Positions 25,080-33,416 of a stretch of DNA of 64,000 nucleotides are shown in pieces. The notes under the pieces are model-generated. The model had not been told where the DNA came from and searched no databases. It saw only the letters and a program-made list of their open reading frames with translations. A program made the translations under genes and the position numbers. This stretch comes from Pseudomonas sp. PDM04 (GTDB taxonomy: Bacteria > Pseudomonadota > Gammaproteobacteria > Pseudomonadales > Pseudomonadaceae): NCBI RefSeq assembly GCF_014851765.1, contig NZ_JACVAI010000001.1, positions 1,410,429-1,474,428 on the forward strand, read 5' to 3'. Numbering within the stretch: position 1 is the first letter of the stretch; each line of letters opens with the position of its first letter.

Positions 25080-26459
25080 CTACGCCGTTTCGAGCAGGAC
25101 CGGTATCAATTCGGGCGCTGCGGGCGGTGGCTGAAAGAAGAACCTCGCCTCGCCAAAAGCCGGCTGCAACTGGTCGAACCAGGTCGCCTGTGGGTCGAAG
25201 CGCGCATAGAAGGTGCGCAACACCCACTGCGGATCGCGGGCCTGGAGGAACTGCAGCACGAAGACTTTTTCCCCGGCGACCACTTCGATGCCGTTGATCA
25301 ACACCTTCCCGTAAAAGGTGCTCATGGACGGGCCGCGCACCGTTCGCGCCAGCCCCGACACCGTTCGGTAGGCCGCCTGGAAAATCTCGAACGCCCGCGC
25401 CAGCGGCATGGCGAAGTAGTGACTGGGCCCGGTGTCGCGTTCGACGAACAGGTAATAAGGCACAGCCCCGAGCCGCACGCCTTCGGTCCACAGCTCGGCC
25501 CAGTCGGCAGGGTTCTCGTTGATGTGGCGGATCACGGGCGCCTGCATGCGCAACGTCGCCCCGGTCGAGCGAATGCGCTCGATGGCCTGGCGGGCGATGT
25601 CCTGGCGGATCTCCACCGGGTGGTTGTAATGACCCATGACCGACAGGTGTTTACCCGCGGCGACGATCCGCTGGAACAACTCGAGCAATGCCGGTGCATC
25701 CTTGTCGCTGACGAACCGTTGCGGCCAGTACGCCACCGCCTTGGTCCCGATGCGGATGCTCTTGAGGTGCGGCAGCGCCAGCAGCGGCTCGATGTACCCG
25801 GCCAGCGAACGGGTATTCATGATCATCGGGTCGCCCCCGGTGATCAGCACGTCGGTGACCTCGGTGTGCACCCGCAGGTAGTTCACCAGGTCCTGGGACT
25901 CACGCGCATTGAACTTGAGCTCTTCCTCGCCGATGAACTGTGCCCAGCGGAAACAGAACGTGCAGTAGGCGTGACAGGTCTGGCCGGCACCGGGGAAAAA
26001 CAGCACGGTCTCGCGGTACTTGTGCTGAAGGCCCGGCAGGACTTTTCCGTCGAGGGTCGCGGCGTTGTGCGTCAGTTGCCCGGCCGGATGGGGGTTCATG
26101 CGCAGCCAGATCGCCTCGATCCCCCGCTTGATGGCGGCGGCGTCAGCGAGGGCGATCAAGCGCTTGAGGGACGCGTACTCGTCCGGCAGCAGCATGTCCC
26201 TGTGCGGGAAGGTCAGGCGAAAGATCGGATCGTCGGGAATGTTGTTCCAGTCGATCAGGGTGCCCAGCACATATTCATTGGTGCGAAACGGCATGACCCG
26301 CGCCACGATGTCCATGGCTTCCTGCAAGGCGGGTGTCAGCTTCTGCCAGTACGGCGTGTCGCGAATGGTGCGTGAGTTGTAGGGTTTGTATCGTTGCTGC
26401 TCCAACAATCCTTGCATGGCGGCGCTCCTGGTTTGCCTCACGAAGTCCGAGTGATTCAT
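25080..26459 (-). CDS. KamA-family radical SAM enzyme (lysine 2,3-aminomutase-like)
   Basis: A 459-residue radical SAM protein of the KamA family, whose known members use SAM, a [4Fe-4S] cluster and PLP to shift an alpha-amino group to the beta carbon. The cluster cysteines are 162, 166 and 169 in CHAYCTFCFRW; GGDPMIMNTRSL follows as the SAM-binding block. The glycine-rich PGGGGK motif that carries the PLP lysine in clostridial lysine 2,3-aminomutase is absent. The corresponding region reads GPSMSTFYGKVLING, in which the Lys of FYGK is a candidate. Its ATG overlaps the glutathione-transferase stop (26456-26459). It could be an aminomutase for another amino acid or a divergent enzyme with new chemistry. 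Confidence 0.85.
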   Translation of the reverse strand: MNHSDFVRQTRSAAMQGLLEQQRYKPYNSRTIRDTPYWQKLTPALQEAMDIVARVMPFRTNEYVLGTLIDWNNIPDDPIFRLTFPHRDMLLPDEYASLKRLIALADAAAIKRGIEAIWLRMNPHPAGQLTHNAATLDGKVLPGLQHKYRETVLFFPGAGQTCHAYCTFCFRWAQFIGEEELKFNARESQDLVNYLRVHTEVTDVLITGGDPMIMNTRSLAGYIEPLLALPHLKSIRIGTKAVAYWPQRFVSDKDAPALLELFQRIVAAGKHLSVMGHYNHPVEIRQDIARQAIERIRSTGATLRMQAPVIRHINENPADWAELWTEGVRLGAVPYYLFVERDTGPSHYFAMPLARAFEIFQAAYRTVSGLARTVRGPSMSTFYGKVLINGIEVVAGEKVFVLQFLQARDPQWVLRTFYARFDPQATWFDQLQPAFGEARFFFQPPPAAPELIPVLLETA

Positions 26460-27103
26460 GGGGCAATGGCGGGCGTCGTGCGCTCCAGATCCATCCACGC
26501 CCGAACGCTGTCGCGATCCCACTGCCGATGGACGTAGGTCACCAGCCGCTCGGGCACCGGGTCGCCGTTGCTCACCAGGCGGTTGAGCATGATGGCCAGG
26601 TCGGTGTCGGCGATGCTCCAGTCACCGAACAGGTGTTCGGCGCCCTGCGCCAGCAAACGCTCGGCGACGAAGAACAGCCGGGCGACTGCCGCCTGGGCTT
26701 CGTCGGACAACGGGGGGTGTTGCTTGCCGAAGTAGATGAGGTCCGCCGGGCGTTCCTTGCGGATGACCAGCAGGTCACTGCGCAACCAGGCCTGGAGCTG
26801 ACGGGCGCGGGCGCGCTGCCTGGCCTCCACCGGGAACAGTTTTGGATGGCCCGGTGCGATGTCTTCCAGGTATTCGGCGATGGCTGATGATTCCGACAGG
26901 GCAAACCCCTGGTGCACCAACGTGGGAATCTTGCAGGTCAACGATAGATCGCGATAGGGACTTTGATAGTTCTCACGCGCTTTTAAATCCAGCGTGACAA
27001 GTTTGAAAGAAAGTTGCTTTTCCTTTAACGCTACAAATACCGACATTGCAAAAGCGCTGACAAAGTCTGCGCCGACATACAATTCAAGCTTCGCACTTTC
27101 CAT
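26456..27103 (-). CDS. Glutathione S-transferase (YfcF-like)
   Basis: A 215-residue GST. The thioredoxin-like N-terminal half has the cis-proline segment CKIPTLVHQG and the glutathione-contact SESSAIAEYLED. The C-terminal helical half includes a LFGDWSIADTDLAIML block, the usual GST folding motif. Closest in style to the YfcF class. An AGGGAG binding site precedes ATG 27103. It opens the second half of the cluster after a 209-bp AT-rich gap, and is coupled to the radical SAM gene by a four-base overlap. In the pathway it might add glutathione as a sulfur donor, isomerise, or detoxify a reactive intermediate. Confidence 0.85.
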   Translation of the reverse strand: MESAKLELYVGADFVSAFAMSVFVALKEKQLSFKLVTLDLKARENYQSPYRDLSLTCKIPTLVHQGFALSESSAIAEYLEDIAPGHPKLFPVEARQRARARQLQAWLRSDLLVIRKERPADLIYFGKQHPPLSDEAQAAVARLFFVAERLLAQGAEHLFGDWSIADTDLAIMLNRLVSNGDPVPERLVTYVHRQWDRDSVRAWMDLERTTPAIAP

Positions 27104-27180
27104 AGAACGCTCCCTTGCATCAACTTACATGAATCCGTTGCATTGGAGACGATCGTATTTAGATGATTAAGCGCTGAACA

Positions 27181-27214
27181 GATACAGAAATTCTCTGTTT
27201 ATACGGATACAGAA
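27181..27214. promoter_or_regulatory. Direct repeat and inverted repeat upstream of the GST gene
   Basis: GATACAGAA occurs at 27181-27189 and again at 27206-27214, 25 bp apart. The first copy overlaps a 5-bp inverted repeat, ACAGA-N5-TCTGT (27184-27198). The stretch is AT-rich and lies about 80-110 bp upstream of the GST start, where a promoter and operator would sit. MocR proteins such as GabR bind spaced direct repeats, so this is a candidate site for the regulator at 30984. Confidence 0.5.
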
Positions 27215-27312
27215 CTGCAAACCGGCGAGGGGTAAAAAAGACCAGCAGCAAAAACAGAAAAGGGAGTCGGCACAGGCGGACTCCCAGGCAGGGCAAAGCG
27301 GTAGGGGGGGAT

Positions 27313-27780
27313 TCAGGCGATGGCGTCTGTCGAACTGGAGAGCTGGGCGATTTGCGGCATGTTGCTCAGGTTGAGCATGGCCAGCGCTTCAGTGGTACTG
27401 GTATTGACGAAACCGTGCCGCGTCCAGGCGGGAACCAGCAGGACATCGCCGGGGCTGACGCTGACTTCGTCGGCATCCCCCAGGGTCAGCGTGCCGCTGC
27501 CGCTCTGGATGATGAACAGGTGCCACCATGAATGGGCATGACCATCGAGCGCCGTACCGGGCTTCAACCATTGCATGGACACCGCCATCCCTGGCGTCAG
27601 CTTGCAACCTTCGACGCTGTGGTCCTGGGCCAGCGCGACAATATCGATCTCGCTGGTTTCAAGGCTGTGGCGCAGATCCGACAGTTCACTGTCCTTCCAC
27701 ACCTTGGCGCCGGCCGGGGGACTGTTCAGGCTCTGGCGAAAATCCTTATATGAAAAGAAAGCGCCTCTGACACTGTTCAT
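27313..27780 (-). CDS. Cupin-domain protein
   Basis: A 155-residue single-domain cupin. Motif 1 contains DGHAHSWWHLFIIQSGSG, where His-x-His and a further His would bind metal; motif 2 is PAWTRHGFVN with its own His. No signal peptide. ATG 27780 chosen; a TTG two codons upstream is unlikely. Small cupins in biosynthetic clusters serve as isomerases, dioxygenases or N-N bond-forming partners. Cupins accompany AurF-type oxygenases in diazeniumdiolate clusters such as ham/pvf (recalled). It lies 82 bp after the RidA gene and ends before the 209-bp gap. Confidence 0.78.
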   Translation of the reverse strand: MNSVRGAFFSYKDFRQSLNSPPAGAKVWKDSELSDLRHSLETSEIDIVALAQDHSVEGCKLTPGMAVSMQWLKPGTALDGHAHSWWHLFIIQSGSGTLTLGDADEVSVSPGDVLLVPAWTRHGFVNTSTTEALAMLNLSNMPQIAQLSSSTDAIA

Positions 27781-27862
27781 TTGCAATCACCGCTTATTGG
27801 TCGACTCAAGTAACAAGACCCTAGGCGAACAATCGATCACTGTAAAGCCATACAACTAACAC

Positions 27863-28363
27863 TCATAATACCGAAGGCCTGAGTGCCACAATCATGTCAA
27901 CTTCCACGGCGGCATTCTTCGGTAATTGATAAACGCCGACTGTGGTGCGGGTATGTTTTCCTGCATCGCCCAGTACATGACTGAAGACGTCCGACGCCCC
28001 GTTGGCGACTTCGCTGAGGTCGACGAAATCCGCGGTGGATTTCACGTAGACCGTGATGCGAATCAGCGACTTGATCTTGTCCAGCGAGCCGATGGCATCG
28101 ACGATCAACGCCAGGCCGCGCATGGCACTGATACTGGCCGCCGCCTGGGCGTCCGTCAGGCTGAGTTCCAGCCCCACTCTGCCGGGGTACTGGATCCTGC
28201 CGCCCATGCGCGGCACCAGGCCACTGACGTAAAGCTCATCGTGATGACGCACCAGCGGCGCGTAATGCCCACCGGCGGTGTTTTCACCGTAGATGTCATA
28301 GTCGAGCTCTTTTGCCAGGGCAATGAAGCGTTCATCACAAGACATCTTTTTCTGCACAATCAT
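27863..28363 (-). CDS. RidA/YjgF-family protein
   Basis: A 166-residue Rid-family protein, slightly longer than RidA (about 130) because of an N-terminal extension. The fold signature is present: LYVSGLVPRM, the helix DAQAAASISAMRGLALIVDAIGSLDKI, and the ligand-binding Arg in HTRTTVGVYQLPKNAAVEVDMIVAL. RidA proteins hydrolyse enamine or imine intermediates released by PLP enzymes. That suits a pathway with an aminotransferase and a KamA-type enzyme; related proteins in secondary metabolism act as dedicated imine hydrolases. It is 49 bp after the ATP-grasp gene. Confidence 0.85.
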   Translation of the reverse strand: MIVQKKMSCDERFIALAKELDYDIYGENTAGGHYAPLVRHHDELYVSGLVPRMGGRIQYPGRVGLELSLTDAQAAASISAMRGLALIVDAIGSLDKIKSLIRITVYVKSTADFVDLSEVANGASDVFSHVLGDAGKHTRTTVGVYQLPKNAAVEVDMIVALRPSVL

Positions 28364-28412
28364 TGACCCGATCCTCTTGACCCTGAACCCTTGAAATATT
28401 GATCCCGACCAC

Positions 28413-29693
28413 TCAGCCCACGGCCCTTGCCGGCGTCGCCAGCGCAGTGACCTCGACGCGCGACTCGATGGCCTCGGCCAGGCGCAGCAGGTCGTCGCTG
28501 AGTGCGGCGTATTGCTCGTTGAACAGCACGATGTGGCCGATGAACGAGGTGTTGTCCTTCACCAGGGCCGTGACTGAATCACTGAGGCGCTTGCTGTAAA
28601 CCGCTTCGATCAGCTCGATGTTCATTCCCCGGGCCAGCGACTCGATGTCCGGCACAGAGCGCAACAACCCACCGGCCGGCGAGCGCAGCAGGCGAATGCC
28701 GCAATAACCACGGGGCACGGGATCGACATGCTCGACCCGACCTTCCACCGCCCACTTGACCCAGCGCTCCCAAGGGTTGAAGTCGATGAATGCCAACCGC
28801 GCCAGGTCCCAGATGTGCATGCCGCCGGGGCGCATGTTGGTTTCGACCGCCGACGTCAGGCCGTCGCTGCGCAGGAAGATTTCGTTGTGGTAGGCGCCGT
28901 TTTCCGTCGAGGCCAGCCCGGCCATGTGCCGACCGGCCGAGGCCAGGCGCGCCTGCACGTCGGCCGCCAGTGGCGCCGGCACGACTTGCTGGATTTCCGC
29001 GCGGTAGGCGCCTTCGGTGGTGGTTTTTTCGGTGACCCAGGTGCTGCCCGCCACGTAATCCCAGCTGTACTCCCGGGCGTTCTGGATCAGTTCCTCGATC
29101 ACGATGCCGCCTTCGCGATAGGGCTTGAGCGCCTGCCAGGCCTCGTCGCATTCGGACGGATGATGGATGACCCGGCACCCGCGGCTGGCCCCTTCGCAAG
29201 CCGGTTTGACGAAGGCTCTCCCGCCCAGTTCGACCACCCGTTGACGGAGTTCGCCCAGGCTGTCGATACGCGCGGAAAACAGCGGCCGGTAATCCTCGGG
29301 GGCGCTGTCGGCGCTGGCTTCGAGTTTGCGGAAAATCTGTTTGTCCAGGCCCGCACGCGCTTCGCCCGGGGTAATGCCCGGCAAGCCGAAATAGGTGGCC
29401 AATGCGGCGCCGAGCAACACACCCCGGTCGGAAAAAGGCAGCACGCCTATCAGTTTCCACTGATCGACACTGAGGCAACCGGCTATCAGGTCGACGGAAT
29501 CGGCAATGTCCTGCATCGCCATCGACGCCGTGCAGACGTGATCGGCCACCTGGTCGTCCTGCGCCTGGATCTGCTCGACCACCAGGATCAGCCGGGCGTT
29601 ATAGAGCGTCTTGCAAAGGTCGCGCAGCTTGCGGATGTCGTGCACCCGATTGCCGTTGTACCCGACCACTACTACGCATGACGTCGTACTCAT
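28413..29693 (-). CDS. ATP-grasp ligase
   Basis: A 426-residue ATP-grasp protein. The N-terminal Rossmann-like part begins CVVVVGYNGNRVHD; the nucleotide-binding part has FVKPACEGASRGCRVI (phosphate loop) and GGIVIEELIQ (adenine hinge). Metal and acid residues lie in EIFLRSDGLTSAVETNMRPGG. The layout resembles amino-acid ligases that join two amino acids or amidate a carboxylate through an acyl phosphate (BacD-like group). The longer frame to 29948 is not needed; ATG 29693 fits. It is the only obvious condensing enzyme in the cluster, so a dipeptide or amide product is likely. It lies 41 bp after the exporter gene. Confidence 0.82.
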   Translation of the reverse strand: MSTTSCVVVVGYNGNRVHDIRKLRDLCKTLYNARLILVVEQIQAQDDQVADHVCTASMAMQDIADSVDLIAGCLSVDQWKLIGVLPFSDRGVLLGAALATYFGLPGITPGEARAGLDKQIFRKLEASADSAPEDYRPLFSARIDSLGELRQRVVELGGRAFVKPACEGASRGCRVIHHPSECDEAWQALKPYREGGIVIEELIQNAREYSWDYVAGSTWVTEKTTTEGAYRAEIQQVVPAPLAADVQARLASAGRHMAGLASTENGAYHNEIFLRSDGLTSAVETNMRPGGMHIWDLARLAFIDFNPWERWVKWAVEGRVEHVDPVPRGYCGIRLLRSPAGGLLRSVPDIESLARGMNIELIEAVYSKRLSDSVTALVKDNTSFIGHIVLFNEQYAALSDDLLRLAEAIESRVEVTALATPARAVG

Positions 29694-29734
29694 GAAGCCT
29701 CCGACCTGTGGAGTAAAAAACCAGACACGATGAA

Positions 29735-30835
29735 TCAGTCCTGCAGCGACGCGGCGTGTCTGCGGCTCAACCAGTACCACGCCAGAATGCCTGCCGCGCC
29801 GATGGCGGCCAGCAACAGGGCGTTGTACGGTGCCGGCACAACGCGCATGACCAGCACCGTCAGCCCGGCGCCGACGCCCAGGGAGACTTCCTTGACGAAC
29901 ATGTTGTTCTGCTTGACCGAGAAATAATCGAGGTAGCTGAACGCGCACTCGGCGATGGACAGCAGGGCCACCCAGATCAGCGCGCCGACCAGGGTTTCGA
30001 CGTGGAACGCCGCGGGCGAGGACAGCACCGCGAAGCCACCGGCAATGATCCCGATCACCGCCAGCACCTTGAAGCGCCCGGTACGCTCGATCAGTTTCAT
30101 CACCGGCACCTGGGCAAACACCACCACGGCGCTGTTGAGGATCAGCATCAGGCCATACCAGGCGGGCAGCTCACCGGTTTCGAGCAGGATCGCCTGCGGC
30201 AGAATCGAGAACACGCCAAACAGCTTGATGCCCATGATGATGCCGGCAATCACCCACGGCAGCTTGTTGCGCCAGCCGCTGCCATCATGGGTGACCGGGC
30301 TCGCCGTCACCGGCTGGGTGGTGAAGGTCGCCCCGGCGGCGATCGGCAGGCACAGCAGGACGAAGGTCGCCGCACCGAGGAAAAACAGGCTCGGGGTCAG
30401 CAGCGGCGAGAGCAGGATCAGGCCGGCCAGCAGACTGCCCATGTTCATGGCGACGCGGTTGTACGCCGCCCCTTCCTTGGTCTGCGCCGCTTCGCTCTTG
30501 ATCAGGTAACCGGCAATCGCGATGCCGTAGGCGAACAACGCGGCGGCGAACATCACCACGCCCTGGTTGTGGGTCACCGCCAGCAGCACCAGGCCGGCGG
30601 CGGCGCAGGTCAGGGTGACGCTCAGGGAGCGGCGGCCCAGCACCAGCAAAGTCAGCGGCAGGAGCAACAGCAAGGCCCGGTAGCCGAGGGCGAGGATGCT
30701 GTTGGTCGCCGTATCGAGCCAGACGTTGGCCTTGCCCAATACCGCGAACAGCGACACTGCCGTGATGATCCGGATCATGAACAGCCGGAGGTTGATCACC
30801 GGTTTGGCGACGGCGGCCGTTGTTTGAACACTCAT
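29735..30835 (-). CDS. MFS-type membrane transporter
   Basis: A 366-residue integral membrane protein with about ten to twelve hydrophobic segments, in keeping with a short MFS carrier. Recognisable stretches include the first helices near LRLFMIRIITAVSLFAVLG, a central cytoplasmic loop around residues 180-200 (PVTHDGSGWRN), and VPVMKLIERTGRFKVL, which resembles the MFS loop motif of the second half. It is the first gene of the minus-strand operon, transcribed divergently from the MocR gene. It is most simply read as the exporter of the cluster's product or a self-resistance pump; import is not excluded. Confidence 0.82.
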   Translation of the reverse strand: MSVQTTAAVAKPVINLRLFMIRIITAVSLFAVLGKANVWLDTATNSILALGYRALLLLLPLTLLVLGRRSLSVTLTCAAAGLVLLAVTHNQGVVMFAAALFAYGIAIAGYLIKSEAAQTKEGAAYNRVAMNMGSLLAGLILLSPLLTPSLFFLGAATFVLLCLPIAAGATFTTQPVTASPVTHDGSGWRNKLPWVIAGIIMGIKLFGVFSILPQAILLETGELPAWYGLMLILNSAVVVFAQVPVMKLIERTGRFKVLAVIGIIAGGFAVLSSPAAFHVETLVGALIWVALLSIAECAFSYLDYFSVKQNNMFVKEVSLGVGAGLTVLVMRVVPAPYNALLLAAIGAAGILAWYWLSRRHAASLQD

Positions 30836-30937
30836 GCAGCACCTCTGGAACCGGCGATTGTGCAGGCGACGAACGCCGACAATCTGGATAGTCTGTAAGG
30901 TGATGGTAGAGAGAGCCGTTTGTTTTCATCAGAGCAA

Positions 30938-30955
30938 GTTCGTATAGAATCGAAC
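30938..30955. promoter_or_regulatory. Inverted repeat in the MFS/MocR divergent promoter
   Basis: GTTCG-N8-CGAAC forms a 5-bp inverted repeat (TTCGTATAGAATCGAA), immediately followed by GAAC, 29 bp before the mocR ATG. A site this close to the start would suit autorepression. The 148-bp region is the only place for the operon's main promoter. Confidence 0.5.
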
Positions 30956-30983
30956 GAACTTTACTGCCGGAGCGACCAGTAAA

Positions 30984-32393
30984 ATGCAGGTTCAGCGTGC
31001 CGTGATCGCGGCCTTCGAGTTCCAGCCGGGTGTGCCGCTGGTGCAGCAGATCGTCGATCAATTGTCGGTAGCCATCACCCAGGGCGGGCTGCCTCACGGC
31101 TCGCGATTGCCGCCGATTCGCGAACTGTCCGAATTGATGAACGTCGGCAAGTCCACGGTGGTGGATGCGCTGGACCGCTTGCGGGCCAAGGGCCTGGTGG
31201 TTTCACGCCAGGGTTCGGGGCATTACGTGCACCGCTCCACCCTGACGATCAGGCCCGATGCCGGGCCGGACCTGCAACCCCAGGATACCCTGAGCGTGGT
31301 CCGTCGCGCCGTGCTGCAGGACACCGGTGCCCTGCGCCCCGGGGCCGGTTTCCTGCCGTCCTCGTGGCTGCCGGCCGAGGAGCTGCTCAAGGCCGTGCGC
31401 GGCACCCTGCGCGCGGCTTCGCTGCAAATGGGCGAATACGGTGTGGCCGCCGGCTACCTGCCGCTGCGCGAGGCGCTTCGGGTCAAACTGACGGCAATCG
31501 GCATCGACGTGCCGGTGGACCAGATCGTCACCACCGCCAACACCGTGCAGGCCATCGACATGCTGATGCGCCTGCTGGTCAAACCCGGCGACACGGTACT
31601 GCTGGACGATCCGTGCTACATCACCATGCACACCAACCTGGCCCTGCACGGCGCCCGGGTCATCACCATCCCCCGCAGGGCCGACGGCATGGACCTGGAG
31701 GCCTTCGAGCAATTGGTGAGCGCCCAGCGCCCCGTGCTCTACATGACCAACAACGTCCTGCACAATCCGACCGGGCACTCGTTCTCCCCGGCGCAGGTGT
31801 ACCGCCTGCTGGAGTTGAGCCATCGCTATAGCTTCCATATCGTCGAAGACGACCTGTATTGCGACCTGCAACAGCGCATGACCCCGCGCCTGGCGGCAGG
31901 CGGGCTGGACAACGTGAGCTACGTGTCCGGGTTCTCCAAGACCCTGACCGCCAACAGCCGCGTCAGCTACGCGGTGCTGTCGCCGCCACTGGCCGCCCGC
32001 ATGGTCACGTTGAAGATGGCCTGCGGCGGCATGACCTCGGAACTGGCGGAACAGATCATCTGCACCATGCTCAGCGATGGCAGCTACGCCAAACACACGC
32101 GGCGCACGGTGGACCGCCTGTACGAATCGAGCAGCCGGGTATCCGGCTGGCTGATCGAGGCCGGCTGCTCGGTGTCGTCACTGCCCCATGAAGGCTTGTA
32201 CATCTGGACGCGCCTGCCACAGGGCCTGCACGCCGAGACCCTGGCGCGCAAAGGCCTGGAAATCGACCTGGTGCTGGCCCCCGGCACACTGCTGAGCAAG
32301 GCAGCGGACGCCAGCCAGTTCCTGCGTTTCAACGTGGCGCACAGTGACAACTTCCAGGTGCGGGAGCGGTTTTTCCGGTTGCTGGACAGCTGA
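30984..32393 (+). CDS. MocR-type regulator of the biosynthetic cluster
   Basis: A 469-residue GntR-aminotransferase fusion. The winged helix reads PLVQQIVDQLSVAITQGGLPHG to VGKSTVVDALDRLRAKGLVVSRQGSG. The PLP domain follows, with LLDDPCYITMH, NVLHNPTGHSFS, VEDDLYCDL and the Schiff-base lysine in VSGFSKTLTANSRVSYAVL. It is divergent from the MFS gene, the usual position for a pathway-specific MocR regulator. The ligand may be PLP plus an amino-acid precursor or the product. It ends at a REP copy and a bidirectional terminator. Confidence 0.9.
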   Translation: MQVQRAVIAAFEFQPGVPLVQQIVDQLSVAITQGGLPHGSRLPPIRELSELMNVGKSTVVDALDRLRAKGLVVSRQGSGHYVHRSTLTIRPDAGPDLQPQDTLSVVRRAVLQDTGALRPGAGFLPSSWLPAEELLKAVRGTLRAASLQMGEYGVAAGYLPLREALRVKLTAIGIDVPVDQIVTTANTVQAIDMLMRLLVKPGDTVLLDDPCYITMHTNLALHGARVITIPRRADGMDLEAFEQLVSAQRPVLYMTNNVLHNPTGHSFSPAQVYRLLELSHRYSFHIVEDDLYCDLQQRMTPRLAAGGLDNVSYVSGFSKTLTANSRVSYAVLSPPLAARMVTLKMACGGMTSELAEQIICTMLSDGSYAKHTRRTVDRLYESSSRVSGWLIEAGCSVSSLPHEGLYIWTRLPQGLHAETLARKGLEIDLVLAPGTLLSKAADASQFLRFNVAHSDNFQVRERFFRLLDS

Positions 32394-32415
32394 CGTCTGG
32401 CGGACCGAGCCGCAG

Positions 32416-32444
32416 CCATCGCGAGCAGGCTCGCTCCCACAGGG
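32416..32444. repeat. Single REP element
   Basis: One inverted-orientation REP core (ATCGCGAGCAGGCTCGCTCC) after the mocR stop, without a partner. Confidence 0.8.
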
Positions 32445-32463
32445 CTTGTCGAAACCTGCCCAT

Positions 32464-32500
32464 AAAAAACCCCGCGCTTCTCTCGAAGGCGGGGTTTTTC
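32464..32500. terminator. Bidirectional terminator between mocR and cyoE
   Basis: AAAAACCCCGC and GCGGGGTTTTT form an 11-bp stem around a 13-base loop. A-rich and T-rich flanks on both sides let it end transcription from both convergent units. Confidence 0.88.
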
Positions 32501-32517
32501 TTTGCATCGGCCGACGC

Positions 32518-33405
32518 TTAGTGCGCGTACGTCAGCAACAGCTCGGTCGGCACTTTGAAGTCCAGGGACATCATCACGCTCAACGCGGTAATGGTGAAGA
32601 TCGAGAACACGAACAGCTTGCGTGCCCAGACCGTGTCATCCACGGCCTTGTAGCCGGTCCAGGCCATGTACAGCCAGTACATGCCCATGGCCGCGGCGAC
32701 GGCGAGGTAGCTCATGCCGGCATAGCCGCTGAAGGTCAGCATCAAGGTCGCCACGAGGAAGGCCAGGATGTAGATCAGGATGTGCTTCTTGGCCACTTGA
32801 ATCCCGCGCTTCACTGGCAGCACCGGAATCGAGGCGGCCAGGTAATCGTTGAAGCGGAAGATCGCGATGGCGTAGGAATGCGGCATCTGCCACAGGCTGA
32901 ACATCACCAGCAGGGTCAGCGCGGCCATGTCGAAGGTGTTGCTCACCGCGACGTAGCCGATCACAGGCGGCATCGCCCCCGACAGGCTGCCCACCAGCGT
33001 GCCGTGAACCGACTTGCGCTTGAGGTACAGGCTGTAGAAGCCGACGTAGATGATGAAGCCGATCACGGCGAACAGCGCAGCCAACGGGTTGGCCACGGTG
33101 TACAGCAAGGCCACGCCGGCGACACCCAGGACGGTTGCGTAGACCAGGGCCAGTTTAAGGGAAATCAAGCCCTGGACCAGCGCCCGGTTCTTGGTGCGCT
33201 CCATCTTCAGGTCGATGTCGCGGTCGATGCAGTTGTTGAACACGCAACCGGACGCCACCACCAGGGACGTGCCGATCATGGCCGCCAGGAACACGGCCAG
33301 ATCGACATGCCCTTTCGAGGCCAGGAAAAATCCGCCTGCCACTGAAAGCACGTTACCGAAAATGATCCCCGGTTTGGTGATTTGGATAAAGTGCTTCAAG
33401 GACAT
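32518..33405 (-). CDS. cyoE: Protoheme IX farnesyltransferase (heme O synthase)
   Basis: A 295-residue polytopic membrane enzyme of the UbiA superfamily that adds a farnesyl chain to heme b to make heme O for the bo3 oxidase. The prenyl-diphosphate site is visible as [18 protein letters not shown] (DxxxD type), and a second conserved loop reads [18 protein letters not shown]. About nine hydrophobic segments. Last gene of cyoABCDE, 11 bp after cyoD, ending before the bidirectional terminator. Confidence 0.96.
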   Translation of the reverse strand: MSLKHFIQITKPGIIFGNVLSVAGGFFLASKGHVDLAVFLAAMIGTSLVVASGCVFNNCIDRDIDLKMERTKNRALVQGLISLKLALVYATVLGVAGVALLYTVANPLAALFAVIGFIIYVGFYSLYLKRKSVHGTLVGSLSGAMPPVIGYVAVSNTFDMAALTLLVMFSLWQMPHSYAIAIFRFNDYLAASIPVLPVKRGIQVAKKHILIYILAFLVATLMLTFSGYAGMSYLAVAAAMGMYWLYMAWTGYKAVDDTVWARKLFVFSIFTITALSVMMSLDFKVPTELLLTYAH

Positions 33406-33416
33406 CCGGACTTACC

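Larger units (their letters stand above)
21563..32393. other. Putative non-NRPS/PKS biosynthetic gene cluster
   Basis: Ten minus-strand genes and one divergent MocR regulator. In transcription order they are: MFS exporter, ATP-grasp ligase, RidA-like protein, cupin, (209-bp gap), glutathione transferase, KamA-type radical SAM enzyme, fold-IV aminotransferase, Fe/2OG dioxygenase, AurF-type N-oxygenase and MBL-fold hydrolase. Most gaps are 7-82 bp or overlaps, implying one or two transcripts. The enzyme mix points to a modified amino acid or dipeptide, with an exporter for release or self-protection. No cluster with this full gene set is known to me. Boundaries are set by the REP pair at 21441 and the terminator at 32464. 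Confidence 0.7.

Noticed and set aside
29756..30898. A 380-codon plus-strand frame opposite the MFS gene, and similar long frames opposite cyo, algX, algI and algJ
   Set aside because: They are rich in Gln, His, Arg, Gly and Val, typical antisense shadows of high-GC genes. The opposite strands encode clear families.
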